DNA of 64,000 bases, taken from contig NZ_CP119809.1 of assembly GCF_029338395.1 (NCBI RefSeq), positions 3,348,001 through 3,412,000 of the forward strand. Direction: 5' to 3'. This document shows, in pieces, positions 36,435-45,376 of the stretch. The notes under the pieces were generated by a model that was given only the letters and a program-made list of their open reading frames with translations, did not search any database and was not told the DNA's origin. The stretch's first letter is position 1. Every line of letters begins with the position of its first letter. The stretch is from Halorussus caseinilyticus. Lineage in GTDB: Archaea; Halobacteriota; Halobacteria; Halobacteriales; Haladaptataceae. The position numbers were made by a program, and so were the translations under genes.

Positions 36435-38942
36435 ATGACCACCGACGAGCGCGAACGGACCGTCCGTCTCTCGGTACCCGAGATGGACTGTCCGTCCTGC
36501 GCTGGGAAGGTGTCCGCGAGCGTCGAGCGACTCGACGGCGTGCGCGACATCGAACCGGCACCGACGACCGGCACCCTCGCCGTCACCTACGACGCCGAGG
36601 CGACCGACCCGGAGGCGGTCCGTGACCGCGTGAAAGCCGCAGGCTACGCGGTCGAGGGCGAGACCGGAACCGGCGGCGAGCTTCGGCTTTCGGTGCCCGA
36701 GATGGACTGTCCGTCCTGCGCCGGAAAAGTCGAGAAGTCACTCGACGGCGTGGACGGCATCGAGAGCATCGAAACCCGACCCGCGACCGGCGAAGTTCTC
36801 GTGAGCGGTGACGCCGACCGCGAGAGCGTCGTCGCGTCCGTCGAGAGCGCCGGGTACGAAGTCGCGGACTCCGAAAGCGACGGCGACGGTGGCCCGGACG
36901 TGGCGGGACCGAGTGACGTGTGGAAGAGTCCGCGCGCGGTCAAAACGTGGGTGGGCGGCGTCCTGATGCTCGCTGGTCTGGTGCTGGAGTTCCTCGTCGT
37001 GAGTGCCGACGCCCTTCTCTTCTCGGCGCTGGGCCGCGAATTCCACGTCTCGGCAATCCTGCTCTTGCTGGCGGCGGGAGTCGCCGGACAGGAGATTCTC
37101 CGAAACGGCTACTACTCCGCGAAGAATCTGAGCCTCGACATCGACTTACTGATGGGAGTCGGCGTTCTCGCGGCCGTCGCGGTCGGTCTCTACTTCGAGG
37201 CCGCGACCCTCGCAGTCCTCTACAGCGTCGCGGAACTGCTCGAACGCTTCTCGATGGACCGCGCGCGCAACTCGGTCCGAGAGCTGATGGACCTCTCGCC
37301 CGACACCGCGACGGTCAGACGGAGCGACGGCGACGGTGGGACGGCCGAGGAAACTGTCCCCGTCGAGGAAGTCGCAGTCGGCGAGACTGTCGTCGTCCGG
37401 CCCGGCGAGAAGATTCCGGTGGACGGCGAGGTGCTTGAGGGCACCAGCGCGGTGAATCAGGCACCCATCACGGGCGAGAGCGTCCCCGTAGACAAGTCGC
37501 CCGGCGCGGAGGTGTACGCCGGGACCGTCAACGAGGAGGGCTACCTCGAAGTCGAGGCAACCGCCGAGGCCGACGAGACCACCCTCTCGCAGGTCATCGA
37601 GTTGGTCGGCGACGCCCAGCGCGACCGGACCGACCGCGAGCAGTTCATCGAGCGGTTCGCGGCCTACTACACGCCGATAATCGTCGTCGCGGCCCTGCTG
37701 ACCGCCTTCGGGCCGCCGCTCCTGCTCGACGGTGCCTTCCGCGAGTGGTTCGTCCGCGGACTGACCCTGTTGGTGGTGGCGTGCCCCTGTGCGTTCGTCA
37801 TCTCGACGCCGGTGTCGGTCGTCTCGGGCGTCACTAGCGCGGCCCGGAACGGCGTCCTCGTGAAGGGCGGCCCGCACCTCGAATCGATGGGGTCGGTCGA
37901 AGCCGTCGCGTTCGACAAGACCGGGACGCTCACCGCGGGCGAGTTGGCCGTGACCGACGTGGTTGCGCTCAACGGCAACGACGAGACCGACGTGCTTCGG
38001 TGCGCCCACGACCTCGAGCGCCGGAGCGAACACCCCCTCGCGGAGGCAATCGTGGAATACGCACACGACCACGGCGACCCCCACGACGAGGAGGGCCACG
38101 ACCGAGAAATCGAGAACTTCGAGAGTCTGACCGGCAAGGGCGTCCGCGCGGACCTCGGCGGGACGACCCACTACGCCGGAAAGCCCGCGCTGTTCTCCGA
38201 GTTGGGCTTCGACCTCGAACACGTCCATCTCTCGACCGACGGTGGACAACTCGCGGAGGCGGCCGACAGCAAGTGCGCCGACCGCGAGGACTGCCTCGAC
38301 CTGCTCGCTGACGTGGTGCCCCGGTTCCAGCGCGAGGGCAAGACCGTGGTGCTGGTCGGGACCGAAGACGAGTTGGAGGGCGTCCTCGCCGTCGCCGACG
38401 AGGTTCGGCCCGCCGCGCGCGAGACGGTCGCGCGCTTGCAGGAGTTCGGCATCGAGACGGTCATGCTCACGGGCGACAACGAGGGCACCGCCCGCGCGGT
38501 GGCCGAGGAAGTCGGCGTCGACGAGTTCCGGGCCGAACTTCTGCCCGAGCAGAAGGTCGAAGCCGTCGAGGAACTGACCGACCGCCACGACTCGGTGGCG
38601 ATGGTCGGCGACGGCGTGAACGACGCGCCCGCGCTCGCCGCCGCGACGGTCGGCGTGGCGATGGGCGCGGCCGGGACCGACACCGCCATCGAGACGGCCG
38701 ACATCGCGCTTCTGGGCGACGACCTCCGGAAGGTTCCCTATCTCTACCGACTCTCGCGGAAAGCCAACGGCGTCATCCGACAGAACATCTGGGCGAGTCT
38801 CGCGGTCAAGGCGGTGCTTGCGGTCGGCGCGCCACTCGGACTCGTCTCGGTGGCGATGGCTATCGTCGTCGGCGACATGGGGATGAGCCTCGGCGTGACC
38901 GGCAACGCGATGCGACTGGCGCGGGTGGACCCGGAGGAGTAG
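36435..38942 (+). CDS. P1B-type heavy-metal ATPase (Zn/Cd/Pb-type)
   Basis: 835 residues. Two N-terminal HMA domains with MDCPSCAGKV (Cys19/22 and Cys92/95). The membrane ion site VVACPCAFVISTPVSVVSG (CPC at about 449-451) is of the ZntA rather than CopA kind. DKTGTLT carries the phospho-acceptor Asp494, HPLAEAIVEYAHDHG (about 530) is the nucleotide-binding His, and MVGDGVNDAPALAAATVGVAMG the hinge. Two His/Asp-rich stretches in the ATP-binding domain (AHDHGDPHDEEGHD) may also bind metal. It exports divalent soft metals from the cytosol. A TATA-like TAATTAATAA near 36400-36410 gives a leaderless start. Confidence 0.93.
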   Translation: MTTDERERTVRLSVPEMDCPSCAGKVSASVERLDGVRDIEPAPTTGTLAVTYDAEATDPEAVRDRVKAAGYAVEGETGTGGELRLSVPEMDCPSCAGKVEKSLDGVDGIESIETRPATGEVLVSGDADRESVVASVESAGYEVADSESDGDGGPDVAGPSDVWKSPRAVKTWVGGVLMLAGLVLEFLVVSADALLFSALGREFHVSAILLLLAAGVAGQEILRNGYYSAKNLSLDIDLLMGVGVLAAVAVGLYFEAATLAVLYSVAELLERFSMDRARNSVRELMDLSPDTATVRRSDGDGGTAEETVPVEEVAVGETVVVRPGEKIPVDGEVLEGTSAVNQAPITGESVPVDKSPGAEVYAGTVNEEGYLEVEATAEADETTLSQVIELVGDAQRDRTDREQFIERFAAYYTPIIVVAALLTAFGPPLLLDGAFREWFVRGLTLLVVACPCAFVISTPVSVVSGVTSAARNGVLVKGGPHLESMGSVEAVAFDKTGTLTAGELAVTDVVALNGNDETDVLRCAHDLERRSEHPLAEAIVEYAHDHGDPHDEEGHDREIENFESLTGKGVRADLGGTTHYAGKPALFSELGFDLEHVHLSTDGGQLAEAADSKCADREDCLDLLADVVPRFQREGKTVVLVGTEDELEGVLAVADEVRPAARETVARLQEFGIETVMLTGDNEGTARAVAEEVGVDEFRAELLPEQKVEAVEELTDRHDSVAMVGDGVNDAPALAAATVGVAMGAAGTDTAIETADIALLGDDLRKVPYLYRLSRKANGVIRQNIWASLAVKAVLAVGAPLGLVSVAMAIVVGDMGMSLGVTGNAMRLARVDPEE

Positions 38943-38968
38943 TTCTCGTCGGTCGAGCGACCCCGAAC

Positions 38969-39984
38969 TTATCCTTCGAAAACCGGGTGCGACGCCCGAA
39001 CCTCTTCGAGTAACTCCGTCACGTCCTCGCTAGCGTCCTCGTCGGGCGTCAGCGGCGGTTTGCCGTCGAAGGTCTCGTGGACTTCGGCCACGCTGTCCGA
39101 GAGGGTGTCGAGACCGTAGCCCCCTTCGAGGACGAACCCGAGGGCGGCGTCCGTCTCGGCGGCGAGGTCCCGAACCCGGTCGGTCAGCATGCCGTAGCCC
39201 TCCGTCGAGACGCGCATCCGCGAGATGGGGTCGTGTCGGTGGGCGTCGAACCCGGCGCTGACGAGCAGGAGGTCCGGGTCGAACTCGCGGAACGCCGGGG
39301 CGACCAACTCGTCGAAGGCGTCGCGGTACTCGGGGTCGCCCGCGCCCGCCGGGAGCGGGAAGTTGAGCGTCGTGCCCGCGCCGTCGCCCTCGCCGGTCTC
39401 GTCTCTCTCCCCGGTGCCGGGGTAGAGACCGTCCTCGTGGAGCGAGGCGTAGAACACGTCGCCGTCCTCGTAGAAGATGTCCTGCGTGCCGTTGCCGTGG
39501 TGAACGTCCCAGTCGAAGATGGCGACCCGCGAGGGGGTCTCGTTCGGCGATGGCGTGGCGGGCGGCGACGGCGACGTTGTTGAAGAAACAGAAGCCCATC
39601 GCGTCGTCTTCGAGCGCGTGGTGGCCCGGCGGTCGGCCGAGCGAGAAGGGGGGTGTCCCGGCCGTCGTCGCCGTCGAGGGCGGCCTCCGCCGCCCAGCAA
39701 GCTAACCCGGCCGATTGAAGCGCGGCCTCCCACGTCGCTCGGACCGCCACGGTGTCGGGGTCCCAGTTGCCGCCGCCGGATTCGCAGAACTCCCGAAACT
39801 CCGCAACGTAGTCGGCGTCGTGAACCGCCTTCACGCAACTGTCGGTTGCCGGACTCGTGTCTACGTACTTGACGCCGTGTTTCCGCGCCAGTCGCTCCTT
39901 GATGGCGCGAAGTCGGTCGGGGTTTTCGGGGTGGCGCTCGCCCGTGTCGTGGGCGAGACAGTCCTCGCTGTAGCCGAAGTTCAT
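38969..39984 (-). pseudogene. Histone deacetylase family protein (HdaI-like), two frameshifts
   Basis: A class I/II-type zinc deacetylase read in three frames. The start (MNFGYSEDCLAHDTGERHPE, residues 1-113) is in frame one. Next, [20 protein letters not shown] with [15 protein letters not shown] is in frame two. The rest ([19 protein letters not shown] to [20 protein letters not shown]) is in frame three. Removing one C from the C6 run near 39650 and one from the C5 run near 39535 joins everything into a 337-residue protein with the HH dyad and DVH zinc ligand intact. It overlaps the histone gene by ATGA, so it should be co-translated with it. In Haloferax the equivalent gene is reported as important for growth, so an assembly error is more likely than loss. 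Confidence 0.8.
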
Positions 39985-40412
39985 TCGAAGAGTTCGAAGT
40001 ACGTATCGATGTCCTCGGCCTTAACAGTTCGCCGGTCGGCGTGGCGTGCGAGGACGGCCGCGGCCTTGGCAACGTTGTCCGCGTAGTCCTCCAAGATGTC
40101 CGCGAGCGCGATTCGGGCGTCCATCGCCACCCGGTAGCTGTCGTCGATTTCGAGTCGCGCGATGCGGTCTACGGGCGCGACTGGGAGTTCGAGGTCGTCT
40201 TTGTCCACGACCTGTCCGACGCCGAAGTCCTCGCTCATCAGGGTCTTGCGACCGTCGGTGGTGGCGTGTTCGGCGGCGTCGACCGCGAGTTCGGCCCCGT
40301 GGCGCTGAATCCGCCGCGCGAGTTCCTCGGCGGCGTCCGCGCTGACCCTGAGTTCGCCCGCGTTTCGTCTGATAATCGTATCGACCGGCGCGAACGGCAA
40401 CTCGACGCTCAT
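39981..40412 (-). CDS. Archaeal histone, fused doublet of two histone folds
   Basis: 143 residues made of two tandem histone-fold domains: MSVELPFAPVDTIIRRNAGE to MSEDFGVG and DLELPVAPVDRIARLEID to TVKAEDIDTYFELFE. Each has the loop-1 Arg (IRRNAG, ARLEID) and the C-terminal (K/R)T(L/V) (GRKTLMSEDF, RRTVKAEDI). Haloarchaeal histones are such internally fused dimers and are unusually acidic. In this clade they act more as regulators than as bulk packers. Its stop overlaps the start of the deacetylase gene. The start at 40412 is fixed by the domain boundary. Confidence 0.93.
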   Translation of the reverse strand: MSVELPFAPVDTIIRRNAGELRVSADAAEELARRIQRHGAELAVDAAEHATTDGRKTLMSEDFGVGQVVDKDDLELPVAPVDRIARLEIDDSYRVAMDARIALADILEDYADNVAKAAAVLARHADRRTVKAEDIDTYFELFE

Positions 40413-40611
40413 ACCAAAATCCGGGAATCTTGCGCCCTTAGTTCTTTCCAAAGCGTCTTTCGAGGAACCTACGGCCGTTTTGGACGCGCCGGTCCAAGTC
40501 GCCGACGAACGCCCGCGTTCGTCGGCGTGCGTTTTGGTCGCACGGCTATCGCTCGTCGCGCCCGTCAGGGCTTCTCCGTCGGTTTCGATGGGGTCCCGGT
40601 CTCGGCGGATG

Positions 40612-40680
40612 CGCTCGGTTCTCCGCTCTTCGTTCGGGCAGGCGCGGGCGCGGTCACTCGGGGCCGCGCCCGCGCCGCGA
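40612..40680 (+). repeat. Possible family B relic: GC hairpin only
   Basis: GGCGCGGGCGCGG / CCGCGCCCGCGCC (about 40632-40666) preceded by CGCTCTTCGTTCG resembles the 3' part of family B, but the GCTTCAGGCTTGA core is missing. An AT-rich tract with TCTAAGAAATATATG (about 40770) follows. Another hairpin, GCCGACGAACG / CGTTCGTCGGC, lies at 40501-40526. No gene between 40413 and 40783. Confidence 0.4.
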
Positions 40681-40783
40681 AGCCGTCGGATTCCCGTCGG
40701 TCTCGTCGTCGCCGTGGTCACGCGCGAAGAGCAATACGAATATGTCTTATAGAATGGCTTTTCGGCCTCTAAGAAATATATGA

Positions 40784-41221
40784 TTAGTCCACCGACTCGA
40801 CTTTCATCAGCGGATAGCCGTCCTCCATCTCCATCCGGGTGAGGACTTCGACGCCCTCGTACTCCACGAGAATTTCGACTTCGAGGAACCGGCCCGTGAG
40901 TTCCGTGTAGCCACCTGAGGACGCTTCCTCGCCTTCGGCGAGACTGCCTCCTCCGAGTTCCCCCTCGCTATCGCTCGCGGGAACGTGGTCGATTTCCGCG
41001 GCCAACTTCTCGGTCAGAATCTCGACGCTCACGTCCTCGCAGAATGGTTGGTTCTCGATGGACTCCTCGATGGCGGTTTCGAGACTCGGCGCGCTCTCGG
41101 GACTGACGGGCGTCCCGGCGAACTGGTGGTAGAGCGCGCCGAACTTGATGCCCGCCTCGAAGCAGGCCAACTCGCCGTCGGTGGGTTCGGTCGCGTCGGC
41201 GTCGGGGTCGCTGGCGTCCAT
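40784..41221 (-). CDS. mptD: Dihydroneopterin aldolase, archaeal type
   Basis: 145 residues. The N-terminal part ELACFEAGIKFGALYHQFAG and TPVSPESAPSLETAIEESIE, then ENQPFCEDVSVEI, match the archaeal MptD (formerly DUF381) family, which cleaves 7,8-dihydroneopterin in (tetrahydro)methanopterin/folate biosynthesis. Haloarchaea use folate-type pterins. An acidic insert (about 90-110, SEGELGGGSLAEGEEASSGG) looks halophilic-specific. Family assignment by pattern, and the gene symbol is by analogy. Confidence 0.78.
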   Translation of the reverse strand: MDASDPDADATEPTDGELACFEAGIKFGALYHQFAGTPVSPESAPSLETAIEESIENQPFCEDVSVEILTEKLAAEIDHVPASDSEGELGGGSLAEGEEASSGGYTELTGRFLEVEILVEYEGVEVLTRMEMEDGYPLMKVESVD

Positions 41222-41358
41222 GTCTGACCCGACGCGGGCCGACGAAAAAAGCCGCCCGGTCCGTGGGCCGGTCCACTCGGTCCCCCGACGGTCCGCCCGC
41301 GGAGTCGTGCGTCCGGAGAACACGGAACGCCTTTTAGTGTCCGACGCCTCATTCGCCT

Positions 41359-41967
41359 ATGGACTACGCATCTAACCTCGACCGAGCGATGGACGCCACA
41401 CCCGACTTCGAGGGTCAGAGCGAGCGATTCAGCTACCCCGACGCCGCCGCGCAGAAGGACGGCGCGTTCACGCGACTCACGAACCTGAGCGACATCGCCG
41501 ACGCGCTCAGCCGCGACCCCGAACACATCCATAGCGCGCTCCAGCGCGAACTCGGGACCAACGGGAAACTCGAAGACGGCCGCGCACGCTACAACGGGAC
41601 CTTCTCCGGGTCGGACTTCGACGCGGCGCTCGAAAGCTACGTCCAAGAGTTCGTCCTCTGTTCGGAGTGTGGCCTGCCGGACACCCGCCTCGTCCGGGAG
41701 AACCGCAACCTGATGCTCCGATGTGACGCCTGCGGTGCGTTCCGGCCGGTCACCAAACGCTCGACTTCGACCCAGAACCAGAACCGCGAAGCCGTCGAAG
41801 AGGGCGCCACCTACGAGGTCAAGATTACCGGCACCGGCCGGAAGGGTGACGGCGTGGCCGAGAAGGGCAAGTACACCATCTTCGTCCCCGGTGCCCAAGA
41901 GGGCGACGTGGTGCAAGTCTACATCAAGAACATCAGCGGCAATCTGGCGTTCGCGCGACTGGCCTAA
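41359..41967 (+). CDS. Translation initiation factor aIF2 beta subunit with TRAM domain
   Basis: 202 residues. Residues about 20-135 are the eIF2-beta/eIF5 fold with ALQRELGTNGKLEDG and a Cys4 zinc ribbon (Cys101, Cys104, Cys122, Cys125: LCSECGLPDTRL and LRCDACGA). Residues about 145-202 form a TRAM domain (GATYEVKITGTGRKGDGVAE, FVPGAQEGDVVQVYIKNI), a nucleic-acid binding beta-barrel. The haloarchaeal fusion of aIF2-beta with TRAM is known; beta binds the gamma subunit of the initiator-tRNA carrier. Stand-alone. Confidence 0.93.
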   Translation: MDYASNLDRAMDATPDFEGQSERFSYPDAAAQKDGAFTRLTNLSDIADALSRDPEHIHSALQRELGTNGKLEDGRARYNGTFSGSDFDAALESYVQEFVLCSECGLPDTRLVRENRNLMLRCDACGAFRPVTKRSTSTQNQNREAVEEGATYEVKITGTGRKGDGVAEKGKYTIFVPGAQEGDVVQVYIKNISGNLAFARLA

Positions 41968-41975
41968 CTCTCTCT

Positions 41976-42203
41976 CTATTCGGTCAGCGGCAGAATGACG
42001 CCGAACACCAGCGGCGAGAGCAACGCGCCGAGTGTCCCGACTATCTCCATGTCCACGAACAGCGCGTTCTCCCACGCGGGAAGCGTGACGTGCATCGCCG
42101 CGGCGGTGAGTTCCGCACCCGCGCCGATTGCGAACAGCGCGATGCTCAGCAGGAATCCGGTCTTGGCCCACCACTGGTAGTTCAGGTCTCCGTATCGTCC
42201 CAT
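41976..42203 (-). CDS. Small membrane protein
   Basis: 75 residues: polar MGRYGDLNYQWWAKTG, then two helices (FLLSIALFAIGAGAELTAAA and a second about 50-70, EIVGTLGALLSPLVFGVILP). It converges on aIF2-beta with 8 bp between stops. Similar short membrane proteins occur widely in haloarchaea without a known role. Confidence 0.7.
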   Translation of the reverse strand: MGRYGDLNYQWWAKTGFLLSIALFAIGAGAELTAAAMHVTLPAWENALFVDMEIVGTLGALLSPLVFGVILPLTE

Positions 42204-42294
42204 GCGCTCGTGGTATTGCGTCGGACGAGAAAAACGTTCCCGAATTTCTCGGTTCGCAAAACGCATTTATATACTGAATCCCTCTACCGACGTG

Positions 42295-42531
42295 ATGCAG
42301 GAACTACTGGCGGAACTCGGTGGCGAACTCCTCGCCGTCGTCGCGTACGCGCTCGGAACGCTCGCACTGTCGTTGCTCGGTCTCGTCGCGGAGTACAACA
42401 GCCTTCAGCGACTCCTCGGCGGCGAGGGACTGCTGGCGGGTTGGTTCGCGGTCATGGGTCTCGTCGCGTTGGCGTTCGCGGTGAACCTCGGCCGGGAGAA
42501 ACTGCTTCCGCGAGTCGCGGCCGACGAGTGA
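42295..42531 (+). CDS. Small membrane protein
   Basis: 78 residues, MQELLAELGGELLAVVAYAL, three hydrophobic runs (about 8-30, 42-62) and a basic end (NLGREKLLPRVAADE). The TATA box TTTATATA at 42265-42272 is about 26 bp before the ATG, an excellent leaderless promoter. Divergent from the 41976 gene. Function unknown. Confidence 0.75.
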   Translation: MQELLAELGGELLAVVAYALGTLALSLLGLVAEYNSLQRLLGGEGLLAGWFAVMGLVALAFAVNLGREKLLPRVAADE

Positions 42532-42583
42532 GGTTCGGACGAATCGCACTTTACTTATCACCCGCTTCCCTCCGTTCAGTTGA

Positions 42584-43351
42584 ATGGACGAACCAGTCCT
42601 GCTTACGGGCGCGGAAGGCCGCGTCGGGCAGGCCATCCTCTCGGACCTCTCGGGGGAGTACGAGTGGCGACTGCTCGACCGGGACCCGCCGACCCGCGAC
42701 ACCGACCACGAGTTCGTCGTCGCCGACATCACCGACGAGGAGGCCGTCCGCGACGCGATGGAGGGCGTCGGCGCGGTCGTACACCTCGCTGGCGACCCCC
42801 GTCCCGAAGCGCCGTGGAACAGCGTTCTGACCAACAACATCGACGGCACGCGCAACGTCTTGGAGGCCGCAGTCGAGGAGGGCGTCGAGAAGGTGGCGTT
42901 CGCCTCCTCGAACCACGCGGTCGGCGCGTACGAAACCGACGAGCGCACTCCAGACCTCTACCGCCCGCACGACGAGTATCGACTCGACGGCTCCGAGTTC
43001 CCCCGGCCCGGCAACCTCTACGGCGTCAGCAAGGCGACCGGCGAGGTTCTGGGTCGGTACTACCACGACGAACACGACCTGAGCGTCGTCTGCGTCCGCA
43101 TCGGCAACCTGACGAAGAACCACCCGCCGAAGGATTACGAGCGCGGACAGGCGATGTGGCTCTCTCACCGGGACTGCGCCCACCTCTTCGACCGATGCAT
43201 CCGAGCGGACTACGACTTCGAAATCGTCTACGGCATCTCGGACAACGACCGGAAGTACTACTCCATCGAGCGCGCCCGTGAGGTCTTGGGCTACGACCCG
43301 CAGGACAACTCCGCGGAGTTCCCGAACGCGGAGTGTTCAACGAGCGACTAA
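42584..43351 (+). CDS. azf: SDR-family NAD-dependent glucose-6-phosphate dehydrogenase, Azf-like
   Basis: 255-residue extended short-chain dehydrogenase: Rossmann loop LTGAEGRVGQA (6-16), D at the end of beta2 (LLDRD, NAD-preferring), catalytic SSNHAVG and YGVSKATGE (Tyr/Lys). The length and the NHAVGAYETDERTP and SHRDCAHLFDRCI segments match the archaeal zwischenferment described in Haloferax (as I recall it, HVO_0511), which oxidises glucose 6-phosphate. The nearest alternative is a uronate dehydrogenase of the same family. The 6-phosphogluconate dehydrogenase at 60850 supplies the next oxidative pentose-phosphate step. Confidence 0.72.
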   Translation: MDEPVLLTGAEGRVGQAILSDLSGEYEWRLLDRDPPTRDTDHEFVVADITDEEAVRDAMEGVGAVVHLAGDPRPEAPWNSVLTNNIDGTRNVLEAAVEEGVEKVAFASSNHAVGAYETDERTPDLYRPHDEYRLDGSEFPRPGNLYGVSKATGEVLGRYYHDEHDLSVVCVRIGNLTKNHPPKDYERGQAMWLSHRDCAHLFDRCIRADYDFEIVYGISDNDRKYYSIERAREVLGYDPQDNSAEFPNAECSTSD

Positions 43352-43451
43352 GCGAAGTTTTCGGTTTCCCTAGTTGATGAAGAGTTAAACCTCTCCTACA
43401 ATGTCCCAAGTAACCACAACATTAACTTCCGTCTAAAAAGACAGAGATGAT

Positions 43452-44318
43452 ATGAGTGACCAGTTTCGTTCTCTCTTCACCCGTGAACGAGAATTTGAAT
43501 CAAGGGTACATACAGAGCTAACCCAGAGAAGCCGCGAACGATTAGCTAGCATCACAAATATCTCAGATAAGTTATCAAATAGTGCACTAAGCGAATTAGC
43601 TGATGAAGCAGGGATGTCTACTATTGCCGAAGCCTCCGAGAAAGCCGAGCATTACGAATTCATGTTCAATGCCGACACCGTTCTTGCTTTATCTTACATT
43701 GAACATTATTTTCGGATAGGGTGGAACCGGACATCTAGTATCCACTCCCCCTGTAGTAAAAGCGATTTAAAAGAAATAAGAAATAAAATTGAGGACGTAT
43801 TGATTACAGAAGGTCTACTGTGGGAAATAGAGAATGGGAGAGGGACTATTCGTTTTCAGCCTCTTGAATCTGAAGCTATGGAAAGCATGGACAAAAAAGT
43901 TCAAGCTCTAGCCGAAGAGGAACCATGGGGTGATGCTCTGAAAGGTTACAATGATGCTTTTGAGAGGTACCTTGCTGGAGACTTTGATGAACTCATCCCG
44001 AAAAAGCTCTACAACAGTATCGAAGAAGTTCTGAAAACTATTTGTGTAGACTTAGAGAGATGGACCGATGACCGGGACATGAGTCATGCAAAGTATCTCG
44101 ATTTGTTAAACGAACACGATGTGTATAGTGCAAACGGAATTACTGCACCTGAGCTCGGTAGCCTCCTTGATTCATTGGAAAAAATGGTGAACAAAGTTGG
44201 ATACGACAGAAAACAGCGACACGCCTACCATGATCGGGCGTATTGCACGCTACTGATTCATCAAGTTGGAGCATATCTTTACTTCCTTATTGGAAGATAC
44301 GATGATTACAGTTCCTAA
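43452..44318 (+). CDS. Low-GC accessory protein of unknown function, possibly defence-related
   Basis: 288 residues, all helical by composition: MSDQFRSLFTREREFESRVH, LSELADEAGMSTIAEASEKA, and a C-terminal segment YLDLLNEHDVYSANGITAPE ending YCTLLIHQVGAYLYFLIG. GC is strikingly lower than its neighbours (about 42 percent by eye against about 65), and codon endings are A/T-rich. No signal or membrane segment. The C-terminal helix pair with YDRKQRHAYHDR resembles an Abi-C/HEPN-type fold (R...H spacing), as in some abortive-infection proteins, but this is a weak match. A short AT-rich tail (to 44460) holds a broken frame (GVELLIKLILGKVLQGEFEK), perhaps a second gene relic. Recently acquired. Confidence 0.72.
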   Translation: MSDQFRSLFTREREFESRVHTELTQRSRERLASITNISDKLSNSALSELADEAGMSTIAEASEKAEHYEFMFNADTVLALSYIEHYFRIGWNRTSSIHSPCSKSDLKEIRNKIEDVLITEGLLWEIENGRGTIRFQPLESEAMESMDKKVQALAEEEPWGDALKGYNDAFERYLAGDFDELIPKKLYNSIEEVLKTICVDLERWTDDRDMSHAKYLDLLNEHDVYSANGITAPELGSLLDSLEKMVNKVGYDRKQRHAYHDRAYCTLLIHQVGAYLYFLIGRYDDYSS

Positions 44319-44462
44319 CTTCGTTTCGTGTTAAATCACATTTTATTTTTGCTTGGGGGTAGAACTGTTGATCAAGTTAATTCTCGGCAAGGTTTTGCAG
44401 GGGGAATTTGAGAAATACTCCGAGGAAAATGACGATAAAAGAAAGTACCAAGCGACAAGTTT

Positions 44463-45080
44463 TCAGTCGAACAACCCTTCCACGTCCTCTTCCTCGTGTC
44501 GGCGCTTGCCCACCGCGCCCTCCAGTCGCTGGAAGATGATGCCCCGATTCGCCGCGTCCCGCGCGAAGTCCATCACGAACGTCACGAACTGGCTGGTTGC
44601 GCGCTCACTATTCAAGTCGTCTCGCGCGTATGCGATGGCCGACTCCATCACGCCCTCGTCGTAGCCGTACTCCTCGGCCAGCACGTCGGCCGCGACTGCG
44701 GCCGACTCGAAGCGCAGGTCCTCGGGCAGAAGCGCCACGTCCTCGTGGGTTAGTTCGGGCGGCGCGGCGCGTTCGACGTGTTCGGGGTCGGCGGCGACCC
44801 GCCGGAGGTACGCCCGAACCTCGCCGACGTTGACCGCGCGGTAGTCGTCGGGCAGGTCCGCGAGGTAGAGAACCGCGCTCTCGGCGAGACCCTTCACGCC
44901 CGGCCAGTTCGCGCCGTGAGCGTGGTGGACCGCGGCCGTGAACTGGATGAGACCGTGGAGGAAACACTCGTCGTCGGTCCCGGCGTCGAGTTCGAGCCAC
45001 TGGTCCTCCCACGCGTCGTGGGCCGCGTGAAACTCGCCGTCGTTGTAGATGGCGACTCCGGCCCGGAGGTGGTCTCTCAT
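44463..45080 (-). CDS. DUF309 domain protein
   Basis: 205 residues. EFHAAHDAWEDQWLELD and LHGLIQFTAAVHHAHGANWPG are the helix-pair signature of DUF309, a small all-helical family of unknown function. The second half (ESAAVAADVLAEEYGYDEGV) is a haloarchaeal extension. It converges on the low-GC island, 145 bp away. Confidence 0.85.
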   Translation of the reverse strand: MRDHLRAGVAIYNDGEFHAAHDAWEDQWLELDAGTDDECFLHGLIQFTAAVHHAHGANWPGVKGLAESAVLYLADLPDDYRAVNVGEVRAYLRRVAADPEHVERAAPPELTHEDVALLPEDLRFESAAVAADVLAEEYGYDEGVMESAIAYARDDLNSERATSQFVTFVMDFARDAANRGIIFQRLEGAVGKRRHEEEDVEGLFD

Positions 45081-45173
45081 CCCTTCGAGGTTCGAGTTCG
45101 GCGAGGGAAGTTCCTTCGGGATTCGAGTCGAGATGACGGAGAAGACTCTCGCGGGTTTGCGTCGCGGCAGAAA

Positions 45174-45246
45174 CGTCCTGACGGAGATTTGAACTCCGGT
45201 CCCTGGCTCCGCAAGCCAAGAGGATAGTCCACTACCCTATCAGGAC
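45174..45246 (-). tRNA. tRNA-Arg (anticodon GCG)
   Basis: 73 nt on the minus strand. The acceptor arms GTCCTGA and TCAGGAC pair, D-arm AGGGTAGTGGACTATCCT, anticodon arm TTGGC-TTGCGGA-GCCAG with anticodon GCG for CGC/CGU, and T-arm GGAGTTCAAATCTCC. Discriminator base G at 45174; CCA not encoded; no intron. Confidence 0.95.
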
Positions 45247-45376
45247 TCATCTCTACGTAGGCCGGTTCTACTAATAGGGGTTACGGTCTGTCGGCGCGGA
45301 TGGTACTGTTGACCAAACTCAAACCGCTATTTTTCCATCCGTGAAGTCTTTGAAAGGGCGTGTCGTGGTACTCGGT

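Noticed and set aside
38969-39984. Programmed frameshifting in the histone deacetylase
   Set aside because: Two shifts would be needed, neither with a slippery heptamer or downstream structure; homopolymer error or mutation is simpler.
43355-44470. Direct repeats as target duplication of the low-GC island
   Set aside because: The GCGA(N)AAGTTTTC(A/G)GT match is imperfect and short; kept only as a hint, not annotated as attachment sites.
44353-44664. 103-codon frame starting with TTG after the low-GC gene
   Set aside because: Only its first about 35 codons are in foreign DNA; the rest is antisense to DUF309. Probably a relic rather than a gene.
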